29,008 nt of DNA, taken from the NCBI GenBank assembly GCA_026985945.1, contig JALSPN010000208.1, positions 1 through 29,008 on the forward strand. Direction: 5' to 3'. Positions 9,578-17,273 of the stretch are shown here, in pieces. The notes below the pieces were generated by a model. The model worked only from the letters and a program-made list of their open reading frames with translations, did no database searches and had not been told where the DNA came from. Both the position numbers and the translations under genes were made by a program. This DNA comes from Thermodesulfobacteriales bacterium (GTDB taxonomy: Bacteria > Desulfobacterota > Thermodesulfobacteria > Thermodesulfobacteriales > Thermodesulfatatoraceae). The stretch's first letter is position 1. Each line of letters begins with the position of its first letter.

Positions 9578-9952
9578 ATGGCCGAAAAAAAGCCCAAAAT
9601 ACTTATTGTAGATGATGAAGAAAGTATCCACCTCCTCTATCGGGAAGAATTGTCAGAGGAGGGCTATGATGTTATTTCGGCCATGAGCGGCCCTGAAGCC
9701 CTGGAACTGGTGGAAAAAGAAGCCCCTGATCTGGTAGTCCTTGATATTAACATGCCCGGTATGAACGGGCTTGAAGTCCTGCGGACTATCAAAGAAAAAA
9801 ATCCCAGACTTCCCGTTATTCTGTGTTCAGCCTATCCGGAATTCAAACAGGATTTAAGCTCCTGGGCCTCGGACGATTACATCGTAAAGTCTTACGATCT
9901 TACCGAACTCAAGGAATCCATTAAACGCAATCTTGCTAAGGCCCAGAGCTAA
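9578..9952 (+). CDS. Stand-alone receiver-domain response regulator
   Basis: A 124-residue CheY-like protein with only a receiver domain. The acidic pair is Asp12-Asp13, the phosphorylation site Asp56 (VLDINMPG), the switch Ser84 and the conserved Lys104, so it should be phosphorylatable. There is no output domain. The ATG at 9578 has a GAAGGAGG site and sits 1 nt after the GalT-like stop; upstream in-frame starts would lie inside that gene and are rejected. No histidine kinase is in the window, so its partner is unknown. The gene ends in a 17-nt tail-to-tail overlap with the epimerase gene. It could signal to the nearby sigma-54 activator, which lacks its own receiver, but that is speculation. 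Confidence 0.93.
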   Translation: MAEKKPKILIVDDEESIHLLYREELSEEGYDVISAMSGPEALELVEKEAPDLVVLDINMPGMNGLEVLRTIKEKNPRLPVILCSAYPEFKQDLSSWASDDYIVKSYDLTELKESIKRNLAKAQS

Positions 9953-10910
9953 AAGAACGATACCAGGAAATGGTCTTTCTTAGCCCCTCTTCAAGAGGGG
10001 TCAAATTTTGAAGCCCCAAAAGCCTTTGAGCTCTGGAAATATCAGCCAGGGAGTGTCTTACATCACCTGGGCGGGGAGGAACATAATGAGGTTTTAGTTC
10101 TGAGCCCAGAAGATCAGCAATGACCTGATAAAGCTCGTTTATGGAAACCGCCCTTCCTCCCGCTACGTTTATTATCTGCCCCACGGCCTCTTTGCCCGCA
10201 AGGCAGGCCAAAAGATTTGCCCGCACCACGTCCTCCACAAAGATAAAATCTCGCGTCTGCCATCCGTCTCCATAAATAGTTGGTCTTTCTCCCTGAAGAA
10301 GGGCCGTAATAAATTTGGGAATAACCGCCGCATACTGGGATTTGGGATCTTGCCGGGGGCCAAAAACGTTAAAATATCGCAAAACTACCGTCTCAAGCCC
10401 GTAAAGGGCAGGAAATACCTGACAGTAGTATTCTCCGGCAAGCTTTGAAACGGCATAGGGAGAAAGCGGACGCGGTGGGAGATCTTCGGTTTTGGGACGA
10501 GGTTCATCTTCTCCTTCGTCACCGTAGGCAGAAGAAGAGCCGGCATAAACGAATCTTTTCACCCCGGCTTCTTTGGCAGCCTGCAACATATTCAGGGTGC
10601 CGGTGGCATTTACCTCGTGGTAGGTAGCAGGATCTTCCACCGAACCTGGAACCGAAGCAAGTGCCGCCTGGTGGAGGACAAAATCTACTCCTTTACAGGC
10701 CGCAATGCAGGTTTCAAAATCACGAATATCTCCTTCGATCAATTCCAATCTTCCACGGGGTGCAGGAATTTTTTCCAGGAAGGCCAGATTTTTTCGGGAA
10801 GAGTTTACAAAATTATCAAGCACCCGCACCCTTTTCCCTTCCTTGAGGAGATATTCACAGATATTTGAGCCGATAAAACCCGCTCCACCGGTCACCAGAA
10901 AGAGAGCCAT
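9936..10910 (-). CDS. NAD-dependent nucleotide-sugar epimerase (SDR, WbpP/GalE-like)
   Basis: A 324-residue extended short-chain dehydrogenase. The NAD-binding GGAGFIG is at residues 8-14, the catalytic Ser cluster SSS at 125-127, and YxxxK at Tyr152/Lys156. The stretches GVDFVLHQAALASVP, LRYFNVFGPRQDP and DVRHSLAD resemble UDP-N-acetylglucosamine C4-epimerases (WbpP group) more than classical GalE. Such enzymes interconvert UDP-GlcNAc/GalNAc or UDP-Glc/Gal for surface polysaccharide synthesis. The gene starts 15 nt after the sigma-54 activator, so the two form a minus-strand operon. A GGGGTG site precedes the ATG. The exact substrate is not determined by sequence; UDP-glucuronate epimerase or another sugar epimerase are alternatives. 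Confidence 0.87.
   Translation of the reverse strand: MALFLVTGGAGFIGSNICEYLLKEGKRVRVLDNFVNSSRKNLAFLEKIPAPRGRLELIEGDIRDFETCIAACKGVDFVLHQAALASVPGSVEDPATYHEVNATGTLNMLQAAKEAGVKRFVYAGSSSAYGDEGEDEPRPKTEDLPPRPLSPYAVSKLAGEYYCQVFPALYGLETVVLRYFNVFGPRQDPKSQYAAVIPKFITALLQGERPTIYGDGWQTRDFIFVEDVVRANLLACLAGKEAVGQIINVAGGRAVSINELYQVIADLLGSELKPHYVPPRPGDVRHSLADISRAQRLLGLQNLTPLEEGLRKTISWYRSFSSGP
9984..10009 (+). terminator. Possible plus-strand terminator inside the epimerase coding region
   Basis: A perfect 7-bp stem, CCCCTCT/AGAGGGG, with a TCA loop starts 32 nt after the response-regulator stop and is followed by TCAAATTTT, a modest T-tract. It lies within the C-terminal codons of the convergent epimerase gene. 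It could end the eight-gene plus-strand transcript, but the T-run is weak. Confidence 0.4.
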
Positions 10911-10925
10911 TTCACACCCCGATTT

Positions 10926-11972
10926 TTAAATTTCCATCTCTTCAAATTCTCGGATCTTGTAGAGGAGGGCTTTATAAGAAATCCCCAGAATATCGGCTGC
11001 CTGGCGTTTATTTCCTTCGGTCTGTTTGAGGACGATATCAATGATCTTTTTTTCCACCAGGGCCACGACGCGCTTTTTAACTTCTTTAAGGGCCAGATGT
11101 CCCTCTTCTGCCCGGGCCAATTCAATAGCTATCTTGCGGAGAAATTCATCTTCGACAGGGTAAGAGGGCTTGGGAGGAAATAAGGCCTTTGAAAAGCTCA
11201 AAATTTCTCTTTCTACCTCTTCAAAATCTCCCAAGACCACCAGACGTTTAATGTAATTTTCGAGTTCCCGCACGTTACCGGGCCAGTGATACTTCATGAA
11301 GAGATCCACTAGATACCGGGGAACTTCAAAATCCGAAACGTTATATTTGCGGGAATAGAGACGGGCAAAATAATCACAAAGAAGGGGAATATCTTCTTTG
11401 CGTTCTCGTAGAGGGGGAACATAAATTTTTATGACCCCTAACCGATAATAAAGATCCTGGCGGAACCTGCCTTCCTCGACGGCCTTTTCGAGATCCTGGT
11501 TGGTAGCAGAAATAATCCAGACATCAACTTTTATCTCCTGATGGCCACCTAAACGGCAGAATTCCTGATCCTGAAGGACCTGAAGCATTTTGGACTGTAA
11601 AGTAAGCGGCATGTCTCCGATTTCATCCAGGAAGATCACGCCACCGTTAGCAATCTCAAATTTTCCAGGCTTTGGTCTGTCAGCCCCGGTGAAAGCCCCC
11701 CGTTCGTAACCGAAAAGCTCTGATTCCAGAAGATCCCCGGGGATAGCAGCGCAATTGACCTTTACAAAAGGGCCCCTGGCCCGGTGAGAACAGGCATAAA
11801 GGGTGCGGGCCACTACCTCCTTGCCGACACCGCTTTCACCATATATAACAACGCTAAGATCCGTATCAGCGACCTGGAGGATGAGATCTTTGATGCGCTG
11901 GATGACAAGACTGCGGCCCACAATGTTTTTGAGTGGCCCTTCTTCTTTGTTGGCTGAAAGGTGGTGTGCCAC
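10926..11972 (-). CDS. Sigma-54-dependent activator, AAA+ and Fis-type HTH only (PspF-like)
   Basis: A 348-residue bacterial enhancer-binding protein. The AAA+ domain carries Walker A GESGVGKE (45-52), the sigma-54-contacting GAFTGAD loop (92-98), Walker B GGVIFLDEIGD (110-120) and the WPGNVRELEN sensor-II region. The C-terminus has a Fis-like helix-turn-helix (NKRQAADILGIS..). It drives ATP-dependent opening of sigma-54 promoters. The usual N-terminal receiver, GAF or PAS domain is missing: only about 17 residues precede the AAA+ core, as in PspF, so control must come from a partner protein or from expression. It starts with GTG, about 21 nt after a predicted transcription start. Its operon partner is the sugar epimerase. 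I found no convincing -24/-12 site in the window. Confidence 0.92.
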   Translation of the reverse strand: MAHHLSANKEEGPLKNIVGRSLVIQRIKDLILQVADTDLSVVIYGESGVGKEVVARTLYACSHRARGPFVKVNCAAIPGDLLESELFGYERGAFTGADRPKPGKFEIANGGVIFLDEIGDMPLTLQSKMLQVLQDQEFCRLGGHQEIKVDVWIISATNQDLEKAVEEGRFRQDLYYRLGVIKIYVPPLRERKEDIPLLCDYFARLYSRKYNVSDFEVPRYLVDLFMKYHWPGNVRELENYIKRLVVLGDFEEVEREILSFSKALFPPKPSYPVEDEFLRKIAIELARAEEGHLALKEVKKRVVALVEKKIIDIVLKQTEGNKRQAADILGISYKALLYKIREFEEMEI

Positions 11973-11992
11973 GCCCCAGATACCCCTGAAAT

Positions 11993-12020
11993 TTGGAGCA
12001 ATTATAATGGCATTTAATAT
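11993..12020 (+). promoter_or_regulatory. Possible sigma-70 promoter of the PNP/RNase G operon
   Basis: TTGGAG (11993-11998) and TAATAT (12015-12020) are 16 nt apart, with a predicted start near 12027 just before the GGTG ribosome site at 12031. It overlaps the opposite-strand promoter, so the two divergent operons probably compete for polymerase. A perfect TATAAT at 12003-12008 is an alternative -10, but it lacks a good -35. Confidence 0.45.
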
Positions 12021-12030
12021 CCTTGTGCAA
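12001..12030 (-). promoter_or_regulatory. Sigma-70 promoter of the sigma-54 activator/epimerase operon
   Basis: Read on the minus strand, TTGCAC (12030-12025) is followed after 18 nt by a perfect TATAAT (12006-12001). The predicted start near 11994 leaves a short leader before the GTG at 11972. The motif is the best-scoring promoter in this 68-base divergent gap. Confidence 0.6.
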
Positions 12031-12040
12031 GGTGAAAACT

Positions 12041-12889
12041 ATGCCTAAAGAACAATGCTTCTTTTCTTTATCAGATTATCGGCAAATGGTAGAAAAAGCC
12101 AGGGATTTTTTGGCCTCCAAGATCAAAAAATCTCCCGAAATTGTTATAATCCTGGGAACAGGCCTTTCAGGAGCAGCCGAAGAAATAGAAATCGAAGAGA
12201 TCTTCCCTTACGAAACAATCCCTCACTTCCCCCGCTCCACGGTGGAAAGCCATCAGGGAAGATTGGTAATCGGAAGATTGGCAGGAAAAAGGGTGGCTGC
12301 TTTCCAGGGACGGTTTCACTATTACGAGGGTTATTCTACCAGGGAAGTGACCTTTCCGATCCGGGTGATGGCCCTTCTCGGGGCCAGAATACTTATTATT
12401 TCCAACGCGGCCGGGGGGCTTAACCTTTCCTATCAGCCCGGAGATCTTATGCTTATTGCCGACCATATAAATCTCATTCCGGAAAATCCTTTAAGAGGCC
12501 CCAATATAGAAGAATGGGGGCCTCGTTTTCCGGATCTTTCAGAAGCCTACAGCAGGAGGCTCCGTCAGCTAGCTAAAGAAGCCAGCGGCTCCCCCCCATA
12601 TTTGAGGGAAGGGGTCTATGTGGCTGTTTCCGGGCCGAGTCTTGAGACCCCGGCGGAAACCCGCTTTTTGCGCCTTATAGGTGCGGATGCCGTGGGAATG
12701 TCCACGGTGCCGGAGGTCATTGTAGCCAAACACGCCGGACTTGAGGTCCTCGGAATCTCTGTGATCGCCAATGTGAACGATCCCGACAATTTTCAGCCCA
12801 TTTTGCTGGAGGAAGTAATTGCCAATGCCCAGAAGGCGGAAGGAAGAATGATAGATCTCGTGAAGAGATTTGTCGCGCAACTGGAGTAG
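12041..12889 (+). CDS. Purine nucleoside phosphorylase (trimeric PNP family)
   Basis: A 282-residue protein of the PNP/MTAP family. It shows the phosphate-binding IILGTGLSG near residue 38, the H-F-P-R-S-T-V and GRFHYYEGY stretches, SNAAGGLN, the base-binding GPSLETPAE and GMSTVPEVIVAKH. The Asn in SVIANVND and the MSTVPE form point to phosphorolysis of 6-oxopurine nucleosides (inosine, guanosine), whereas methylthioadenosine phosphorylases normally carry Asp there. It functions in cytosolic purine salvage. I choose the ATG at 12041, with GGTG 6 nt upstream, rather than the in-frame ATG at 12023, which lies at the predicted transcription start. RNase G/E follows 8 nt after the stop, indicating an operon. 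Confidence 0.92.
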   Translation: MPKEQCFFSLSDYRQMVEKARDFLASKIKKSPEIVIILGTGLSGAAEEIEIEEIFPYETIPHFPRSTVESHQGRLVIGRLAGKRVAAFQGRFHYYEGYSTREVTFPIRVMALLGARILIISNAAGGLNLSYQPGDLMLIADHINLIPENPLRGPNIEEWGPRFPDLSEAYSRRLRQLAKEASGSPPYLREGVYVAVSGPSLETPAETRFLRLIGADAVGMSTVPEVIVAKHAGLEVLGISVIANVNDPDNFQPILLEEVIANAQKAEGRMIDLVKRFVAQLE

Positions 12890-12897
12890 TTTAAGAG

Positions 12898-14379
12898 ATG
12901 TCAGAGCTCCTTATCAATTATGCCCCTTACGAGACCCGTGTGGCCCTTCTCGAAAATGGCCAGCTTGCCGAATTCTATCTGGAGCGTGCCCGCGAGCGGG
13001 GCTTTGTGGGAAATATCTATAAAGGGCGGGTGGTAAGGGTCCTTCCGGGGATGAAGGCCGCTTTCGTAGAGATTGGTCTTTCCCGCACCGCTTTTCTTTA
13101 CGGCGGAGACATCTGCCCCCGTTTGATCGAGGCCGACGACCTCTTCGGAGAAGAAATCGCGGAGAAGAATTTACGTCACTCCTCTATTGAAGATCTCCTG
13201 AAACCAGGGCAGGAAATTCTCGTGCAGGTGGTGAGGGAGCCTGTGGGTAACAAAGGAGCTCGCCTTACTACCAATATCACTCTCCCCGGGCGCTATCTCG
13301 TTTTCCTTCCTACCATGAGCCATATCGGCGTCTCACGCAAGATCATAGAAGAGGAAGAAAGACAAAGACTCAAAGAAAAGCTCGAAAGATTGCGCCCTCC
13401 TGGCACGGGCTGGATTATCCGGACGGTGACCAGTGAGGCTTCGGAAGAAGAATTAAAGGCCGAGATCGATTTTCTTCTTTCTCTCTGGGAAGACATCAAA
13501 AAAAGGGCCGAAAAAGTCCCGGCTCCGGCCCTGATTTACGAAGAGGTCGATATCAGCCTGCGGGCCGTAAGGGACCTCCTGGTAAAAGAGGTCTCCTCTC
13601 TGGTGGTGGATAACCGTCAGGTCTATGAAAAAATTCTCTCTTATATGGATTATCTGGCCCCCCATCTCAAGGGTTGCATCAAACTTCACGAAGGTCCTCC
13701 AGGCCTTTTTGAGGCTTACGGCATAGAAATTGATTTCCGGCGCCTGCTTTCCCGTAAGGTCTGGCTCAAATCCGGAGGCTTTATTGTAATTGAACCCTGT
13801 GAGGCCTTTACCGCGATAGATGTAAACACCGGTCGTTACGTGGGAGAAGCAGATCTTGAGGAAACCGTCCTCAGGACCAACCTTGAAGCCGCCAAGGAAA
13901 TCGCCTACCAGCTTCGCCTACGAAACATCGGAGGCCTTATCATCATCGACTTCATTGATATGCAAAAGGCCGAAAGCCGCCAAAAAGTTTACGAAGCCCT
14001 CAAAAAATATCTCGCCAGAGACCGGGCCAAGACCAACGTGCGCCCCATGTCAGAATTTGGAATCATAGAAATGACCCGTGAAAGGCGGAGAGAAAGCCTC
14101 TACGACGTCCTCCTTGAGCCCTGTCCCTTCTGTCACGGAGACGGCTACACCCGTAGCCGAAGAACAATTTGCTATGAAATTTTAAGGCGCCTTGAAAAAA
14201 TGGGCCCCCATGTCAAAGGGAAAACCGTGATTATCAAAGTCCATCCCCATCTCGCTGAGGTCCTCACCGGAGAAGAAATCGAATTCCTGGAAGAAATCGA
14301 AGAAAAATTTGGTTTTGAGGTCTCTGTCAACGAAGATCAGGAACTCCTGCCCTGGGAATACAAATTTTATCCGCAATAA
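12898..14379 (+). CDS. rng: Ribonuclease G/E family endoribonuclease
   Basis: A 493-residue protein of the RNase G length class, without the long C-terminal scaffold of RNase E. An S1 RNA-binding domain lies near residues 35-120 (GNIYKGRVVRVLPGMKAAFVEIG). The catalytic metal-binding aspartates are Asp308 (TAIDVNTG) and Asp351 (IIIDFIDM). A Zn-link motif CPFC lies at 409-412 and normally holds the dimer together. The family makes 5'-end-sensing single-strand cuts in 16S rRNA precursors and mRNAs. The start MSELLINYAPYETRVAL is typical. It is the last gene of the PNP operon and is followed within 3 nt by a strong terminator hairpin. Confidence 0.94.
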   Translation: MSELLINYAPYETRVALLENGQLAEFYLERARERGFVGNIYKGRVVRVLPGMKAAFVEIGLSRTAFLYGGDICPRLIEADDLFGEEIAEKNLRHSSIEDLLKPGQEILVQVVREPVGNKGARLTTNITLPGRYLVFLPTMSHIGVSRKIIEEEERQRLKEKLERLRPPGTGWIIRTVTSEASEEELKAEIDFLLSLWEDIKKRAEKVPAPALIYEEVDISLRAVRDLLVKEVSSLVVDNRQVYEKILSYMDYLAPHLKGCIKLHEGPPGLFEAYGIEIDFRRLLSRKVWLKSGGFIVIEPCEAFTAIDVNTGRYVGEADLEETVLRTNLEAAKEIAYQLRLRNIGGLIIIDFIDMQKAESRQKVYEALKKYLARDRAKTNVRPMSEFGIIEMTRERRRESLYDVLLEPCPFCHGDGYTRSRRTICYEILRRLEKMGPHVKGKTVIIKVHPHLAEVLTGEEIEFLEEIEEKFGFEVSVNEDQELLPWEYKFYPQ

Positions 14380-14407
14380 AAAAAGGGGGGCTTGCGCCCC
14401 TTTCTTT
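14380..14407. terminator. Bidirectional intrinsic terminator between rng and the DRE-TIM gene
   Basis: A GC hairpin (AAAGGGG.../CCCCTTT around a GGCTTGCG-type loop) spans 14382-14403. It is flanked by A-runs on the left and TTTCTTT on the right, so it can end transcripts arriving from either side. It fills the gap between the two convergent stop codons. Confidence 0.8.
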
Positions 14408-16241
14408 AATCCTGCTCCTCTTCTTCGTCTTCCATCTTCAGGAGATCCTGGAAACGGATATCCATACCGAGAATACCCACAATTTCTTCGTAGTCGTTCC
14501 GAATGGGGGCTGAAACCGTAAGACAAAGGGCCCCGGTAACCTTGGAGCTATAAAAATCCGTAACGTGGACCTTACCCGTCTTAAAAGGCATGATAAACCA
14601 GGGCCGGTCAGAATAATCTTCGTCCTTTAGGAGGTGTTCGTAACGGGCCTTATCTTCCAGATGGGTTACCAAGGGTGTGATGCGCTTGCCTTCCTGGTTA
14701 ATCACATAAATGAACTGAATATAAGGATGTTCCTCAAGCACCTCCCTTAACACCGGGACAATCTTTTCAGGATCCATGGAACGGATCTCAGGACGTTCGA
14801 CGAGATTTTCTACCAGTTCTACCAGGAGTTTGGAGGCCTTCTCCTTCATCCGGTCAAGTTCTGAGACAAAAAGTTCGGGGATATAGCGTCTTACGAGATG
14901 CATCATCTCTTCGTTAGAAATGGGGGTAATGCGGCCGGCTTCGTATTGTTTGATGATTTGTTTATAAATCTTGGCCACCCCGGGATGACGCTTATCAACC
15001 CGTTTATCGCCCTCAAGACCAAAGTGGGTGTTGATCCAGTAAGCGATTCCTGCGGTTCCACTTTTATCGGTAATGATGATCCCGATGGGGCGCTTAAGAA
15101 GCTTAAGGGTGTTGAAGGGGTTGTAAATTTCTTCATTTTTTAGCAGGCCATCAATGTGGATACCGGCCTTGGTGGCGTTAAATTCCGAACCTACAAAAGG
15201 CTGGTTGGCCGGAATTTTATCTCCCAGCTCTTTGCGATAATAATCGGCAATGTCCGTAATAATGGTGGTATCAACGCCGTTGTGGGTCCCCCGGAGAGAA
15301 ATGTATTCAAAGATCATGGCCTCAAGCGGAGTATTTCCGGTGCGTTCCCCATACCCGAGAAGGGTGCAATTTACCGCGGCACAGCCGTAAAGCCAGGCAG
15401 TAGTGGCATTGATGACAGCTTTATAAAAATCGTTGTGGCCGTGCCATTCAAGAAGCTCCCCAGGCACACCTGCTTCTTCGATAAGGACTCTCACCAGCTT
15501 GGGCACACTGCGTGGCAGGGCTGCCCCTGGATAGGGAACCCCCACCCCCAGGGTGTCACAAAGGCGGATTTTAATATCTATCCCGCTTTCTTCCCGCAAT
15601 TTCATAAGTTCGATGGCAAAGGGGACCACGAAACCGAAGATATCGGCCCTGGTAACATCTTCAAAATGGCAACGGGGGACAACTCCCAGCTCCAGAGCAG
15701 CCTTCACAATGGCCAGGTAATCATTTAAGGCCTGGCGACGATCTTTTTTGAGCTTAAGAAAGATATGATAGTCCGAACAGGAAGTAAGGATACCGGTCTC
15801 CCGAAGCCCCATTTCCTTAACAAGTTTCAGGTCTTCGGCCTTGGCCCGAATCCAGCCCGTGACTTCCGGGAACTGGTAGCCCCTCTCAAGACACTTCTCA
15901 ACGGCTTCTTTGTCTTTTTTGGTGTAGAGGAAAAACTCTGCCTGGCGGATTACCCCGTTGGGGCCACCAAGCTTGTGGAGGAAATCAAAAAGGGTAACAA
16001 TTTGCTCCACCGTATAAGGGGGTCTTGCCTGCTGGCCATCGCGAAAAGTAGTATCAGTGATCCAGTATTCCTTGGCCGGCATGGGCATTACATATTTGTG
16101 GTCAAAATCCACCAGCGGCACGTCATCATAAGGGAAAATCTCTTTCATCAAATTGGGTTCTTCTACGTCCTGCAGACGATGTTGCCAGAATTTGGTGTGC
16201 TCGTGATCTAAAAGCCTTCTTTCCGGATTCCACTTCGCCAT
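14406..16241 (-). CDS. DRE-TIM acyl-CoA condensing enzyme (Re-citrate/homocitrate synthase-like) fused to a Cache-type sensor domain
   Basis: A 611-residue fusion. After an N-terminal extension of about 58 residues comes an HMGL/LeuA-type TIM barrel (about 59-400). Its first strand is DTTFRDGQQARPPYT (Asp63, Arg67, Asp68); the metal site WHGHND carries His267 and His269, and GYGERTGNTPLEA follows. LeuA, NifV and CimA usually read DGEQ(A/S)PG in the first motif. The DGQQARPPYT form matches, as I recall, the Re-face citrate synthase group (acetyl-CoA + oxaloacetate). Residues about 485-605 form a Cache/PDC-like domain (YIQFIYVINQEGKRI, DRPWF, GILGMDI) instead of the LeuA allosteric domain. No membrane segment is present, so the sensor is cytosolic. 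A GGAGG site precedes the ATG. The gene appears monocistronic. Homocitrate or isopropylmalate synthase remain possible. Confidence 0.82.
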   Translation of the reverse strand: MAKWNPERRLLDHEHTKFWQHRLQDVEEPNLMKEIFPYDDVPLVDFDHKYVMPMPAKEYWITDTTFRDGQQARPPYTVEQIVTLFDFLHKLGGPNGVIRQAEFFLYTKKDKEAVEKCLERGYQFPEVTGWIRAKAEDLKLVKEMGLRETGILTSCSDYHIFLKLKKDRRQALNDYLAIVKAALELGVVPRCHFEDVTRADIFGFVVPFAIELMKLREESGIDIKIRLCDTLGVGVPYPGAALPRSVPKLVRVLIEEAGVPGELLEWHGHNDFYKAVINATTAWLYGCAAVNCTLLGYGERTGNTPLEAMIFEYISLRGTHNGVDTTIITDIADYYRKELGDKIPANQPFVGSEFNATKAGIHIDGLLKNEEIYNPFNTLKLLKRPIGIIITDKSGTAGIAYWINTHFGLEGDKRVDKRHPGVAKIYKQIIKQYEAGRITPISNEEMMHLVRRYIPELFVSELDRMKEKASKLLVELVENLVERPEIRSMDPEKIVPVLREVLEEHPYIQFIYVINQEGKRITPLVTHLEDKARYEHLLKDEDYSDRPWFIMPFKTGKVHVTDFYSSKVTGALCLTVSAPIRNDYEEIVGILGMDIRFQDLLKMEDEEEEQD

Positions 16242-16263
16242 AAAACACCTCCTAAAAAAGCGT

Positions 16264-16286
16264 TAAAAAAGCCTTTTCCCAGGCTC
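16264..16286 (-). terminator. Intrinsic terminator after the permease gene, or attenuator of the DRE-TIM gene
   Basis: On the minus strand AGCCT and AGGCT pair around a GGGAAA loop (16285-16270) and are followed at once by TTTTTT. It lies about 80 nt after the TauE/SafE stop and only 22-28 nt before the DRE-TIM start codon. It can end the permease transcript, but it also sits where an attenuator would. The rest of the 126-base gap (16242-16367) is AT-rich with no clear -35/-10 pair. Confidence 0.65.
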
Positions 16287-16367
16287 TTAAAAAAACAGGC
16301 TCTTTCTTCTTAACATGGAAAAGGGATTTCTTGAAGAGTTAATCTAAAAATTTTTTAAATTAGTTTT

Positions 16368-17252
16368 TCATTGGAAAAGAGCAGAAATGTAACGCAGGGA
16401 AACCAGCAACACGACCAGGAAAAGCCCCCATTTTATGGGTTTTTCCGGGACGAATTTCTGGGTCCGGGCACCCAGATAACCTCCCAGAAGTCCTCCCAGG
16501 CCAAAAGCTGCTCCCAGCCAGAAGTCCGGCCTGGTGACAAGACCATGAGAAGCCCAGCCCAGAGAATAGAAGATTACCCCGGCCACCGAACAGACGAAGG
16601 TGCCGAAAAGAGAGGCCCCTGCCACGGCGTGTACCGGAAGCTTTAAGACACTCACACAATAAGGAGAAAGGATGGCTCCCCCTCCGATACCGTAGGCCCC
16701 CCCGGCCATACCCACCACGAAGGAAAGAAGCCCTACCTTCCAGGGAGAGAAGGAATAGACCCTACCGGCGAATTCAAAAGAGGCCTTAAGCCATGAGAAA
16801 GAAAGGGTTTTTACGCGGGCCTTAAGGGGTGGAGGTTTTTTCACCCCGCGCTTGAGATCCTTTCCGATCCTTACCGCCAGGTAAAGCAACACCAAGCCGG
16901 CAAAGGGTTTGAAACTTTTCGGATCAGCCAGATACTTCACCCGCACGAAATAACCGAGCCCAATTCCGGGCATACTTCCCAGAGAGATTGAGAGCGCCAG
17001 GGGCCAATTAAGACGCCCCTCACGGGCATAACGCCATACAGTCCCGGGAATAGCAAAAAGGTTGTATAAAAAATTGGTGGCTGAAACACCGGGGGAGGTA
17101 TAATGAAGAAGACTCATCTGGAAGGGAAGAAGCAGAAAGGCCCCCGTAACTCCTGCCATGGCTCCGAAATAAGCCAGTAAAAAGGCCACCAGGGGGGGTA
17201 AAAATATCCAGGTGGTTACCTTAGAGGTAGGAAATGTTACCTTCCAAAACAT
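16368..17252 (-). CDS. TauE/SafE-family membrane permease (putative sulfite/sulfoacetate exporter)
   Basis: A 294-residue integral membrane protein with about eight hydrophobic segments and two related halves. Each half carries the family pattern: GAMAGVTGAFLLLPF near residue 30 and GMAGGAYGIGGGAILSPY in the second half. TauE/SafE proteins move small organosulfur or sulfite anions or related compounds across the cytoplasmic membrane. Export of sulfite would suit a sulfur-cycle bacterium, but no substrate can be read from sequence. A charged cytoplasmic loop separates the halves. The start ATG has only a weak AAGG site directly before it. It is divergent from the radical SAM gene with a 21-base gap, so its promoter must lie inside that gene. 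Confidence 0.87.
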   Translation of the reverse strand: MFWKVTFPTSKVTTWIFLPPLVAFLLAYFGAMAGVTGAFLLLPFQMSLLHYTSPGVSATNFLYNLFAIPGTVWRYAREGRLNWPLALSISLGSMPGIGLGYFVRVKYLADPKSFKPFAGLVLLYLAVRIGKDLKRGVKKPPPLKARVKTLSFSWLKASFEFAGRVYSFSPWKVGLLSFVVGMAGGAYGIGGGAILSPYCVSVLKLPVHAVAGASLFGTFVCSVAGVIFYSLGWASHGLVTRPDFWLGAAFGLGGLLGGYLGARTQKFVPEKPIKWGLFLVVLLVSLRYISALFQ

Positions 17253-17273
17253 GCCTTAGCATAACGAGCCTGC

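Noticed and set aside
12023..12040. Upstream ATG for purine nucleoside phosphorylase
   Set aside because: It lies at the predicted transcription start; the ATG at 12041 has a ribosome site.
15156..15728. A 190-codon plus-strand open frame
   Set aside because: It is antisense to the DRE-TIM enzyme, whose catalytic motifs lie in the same bases.
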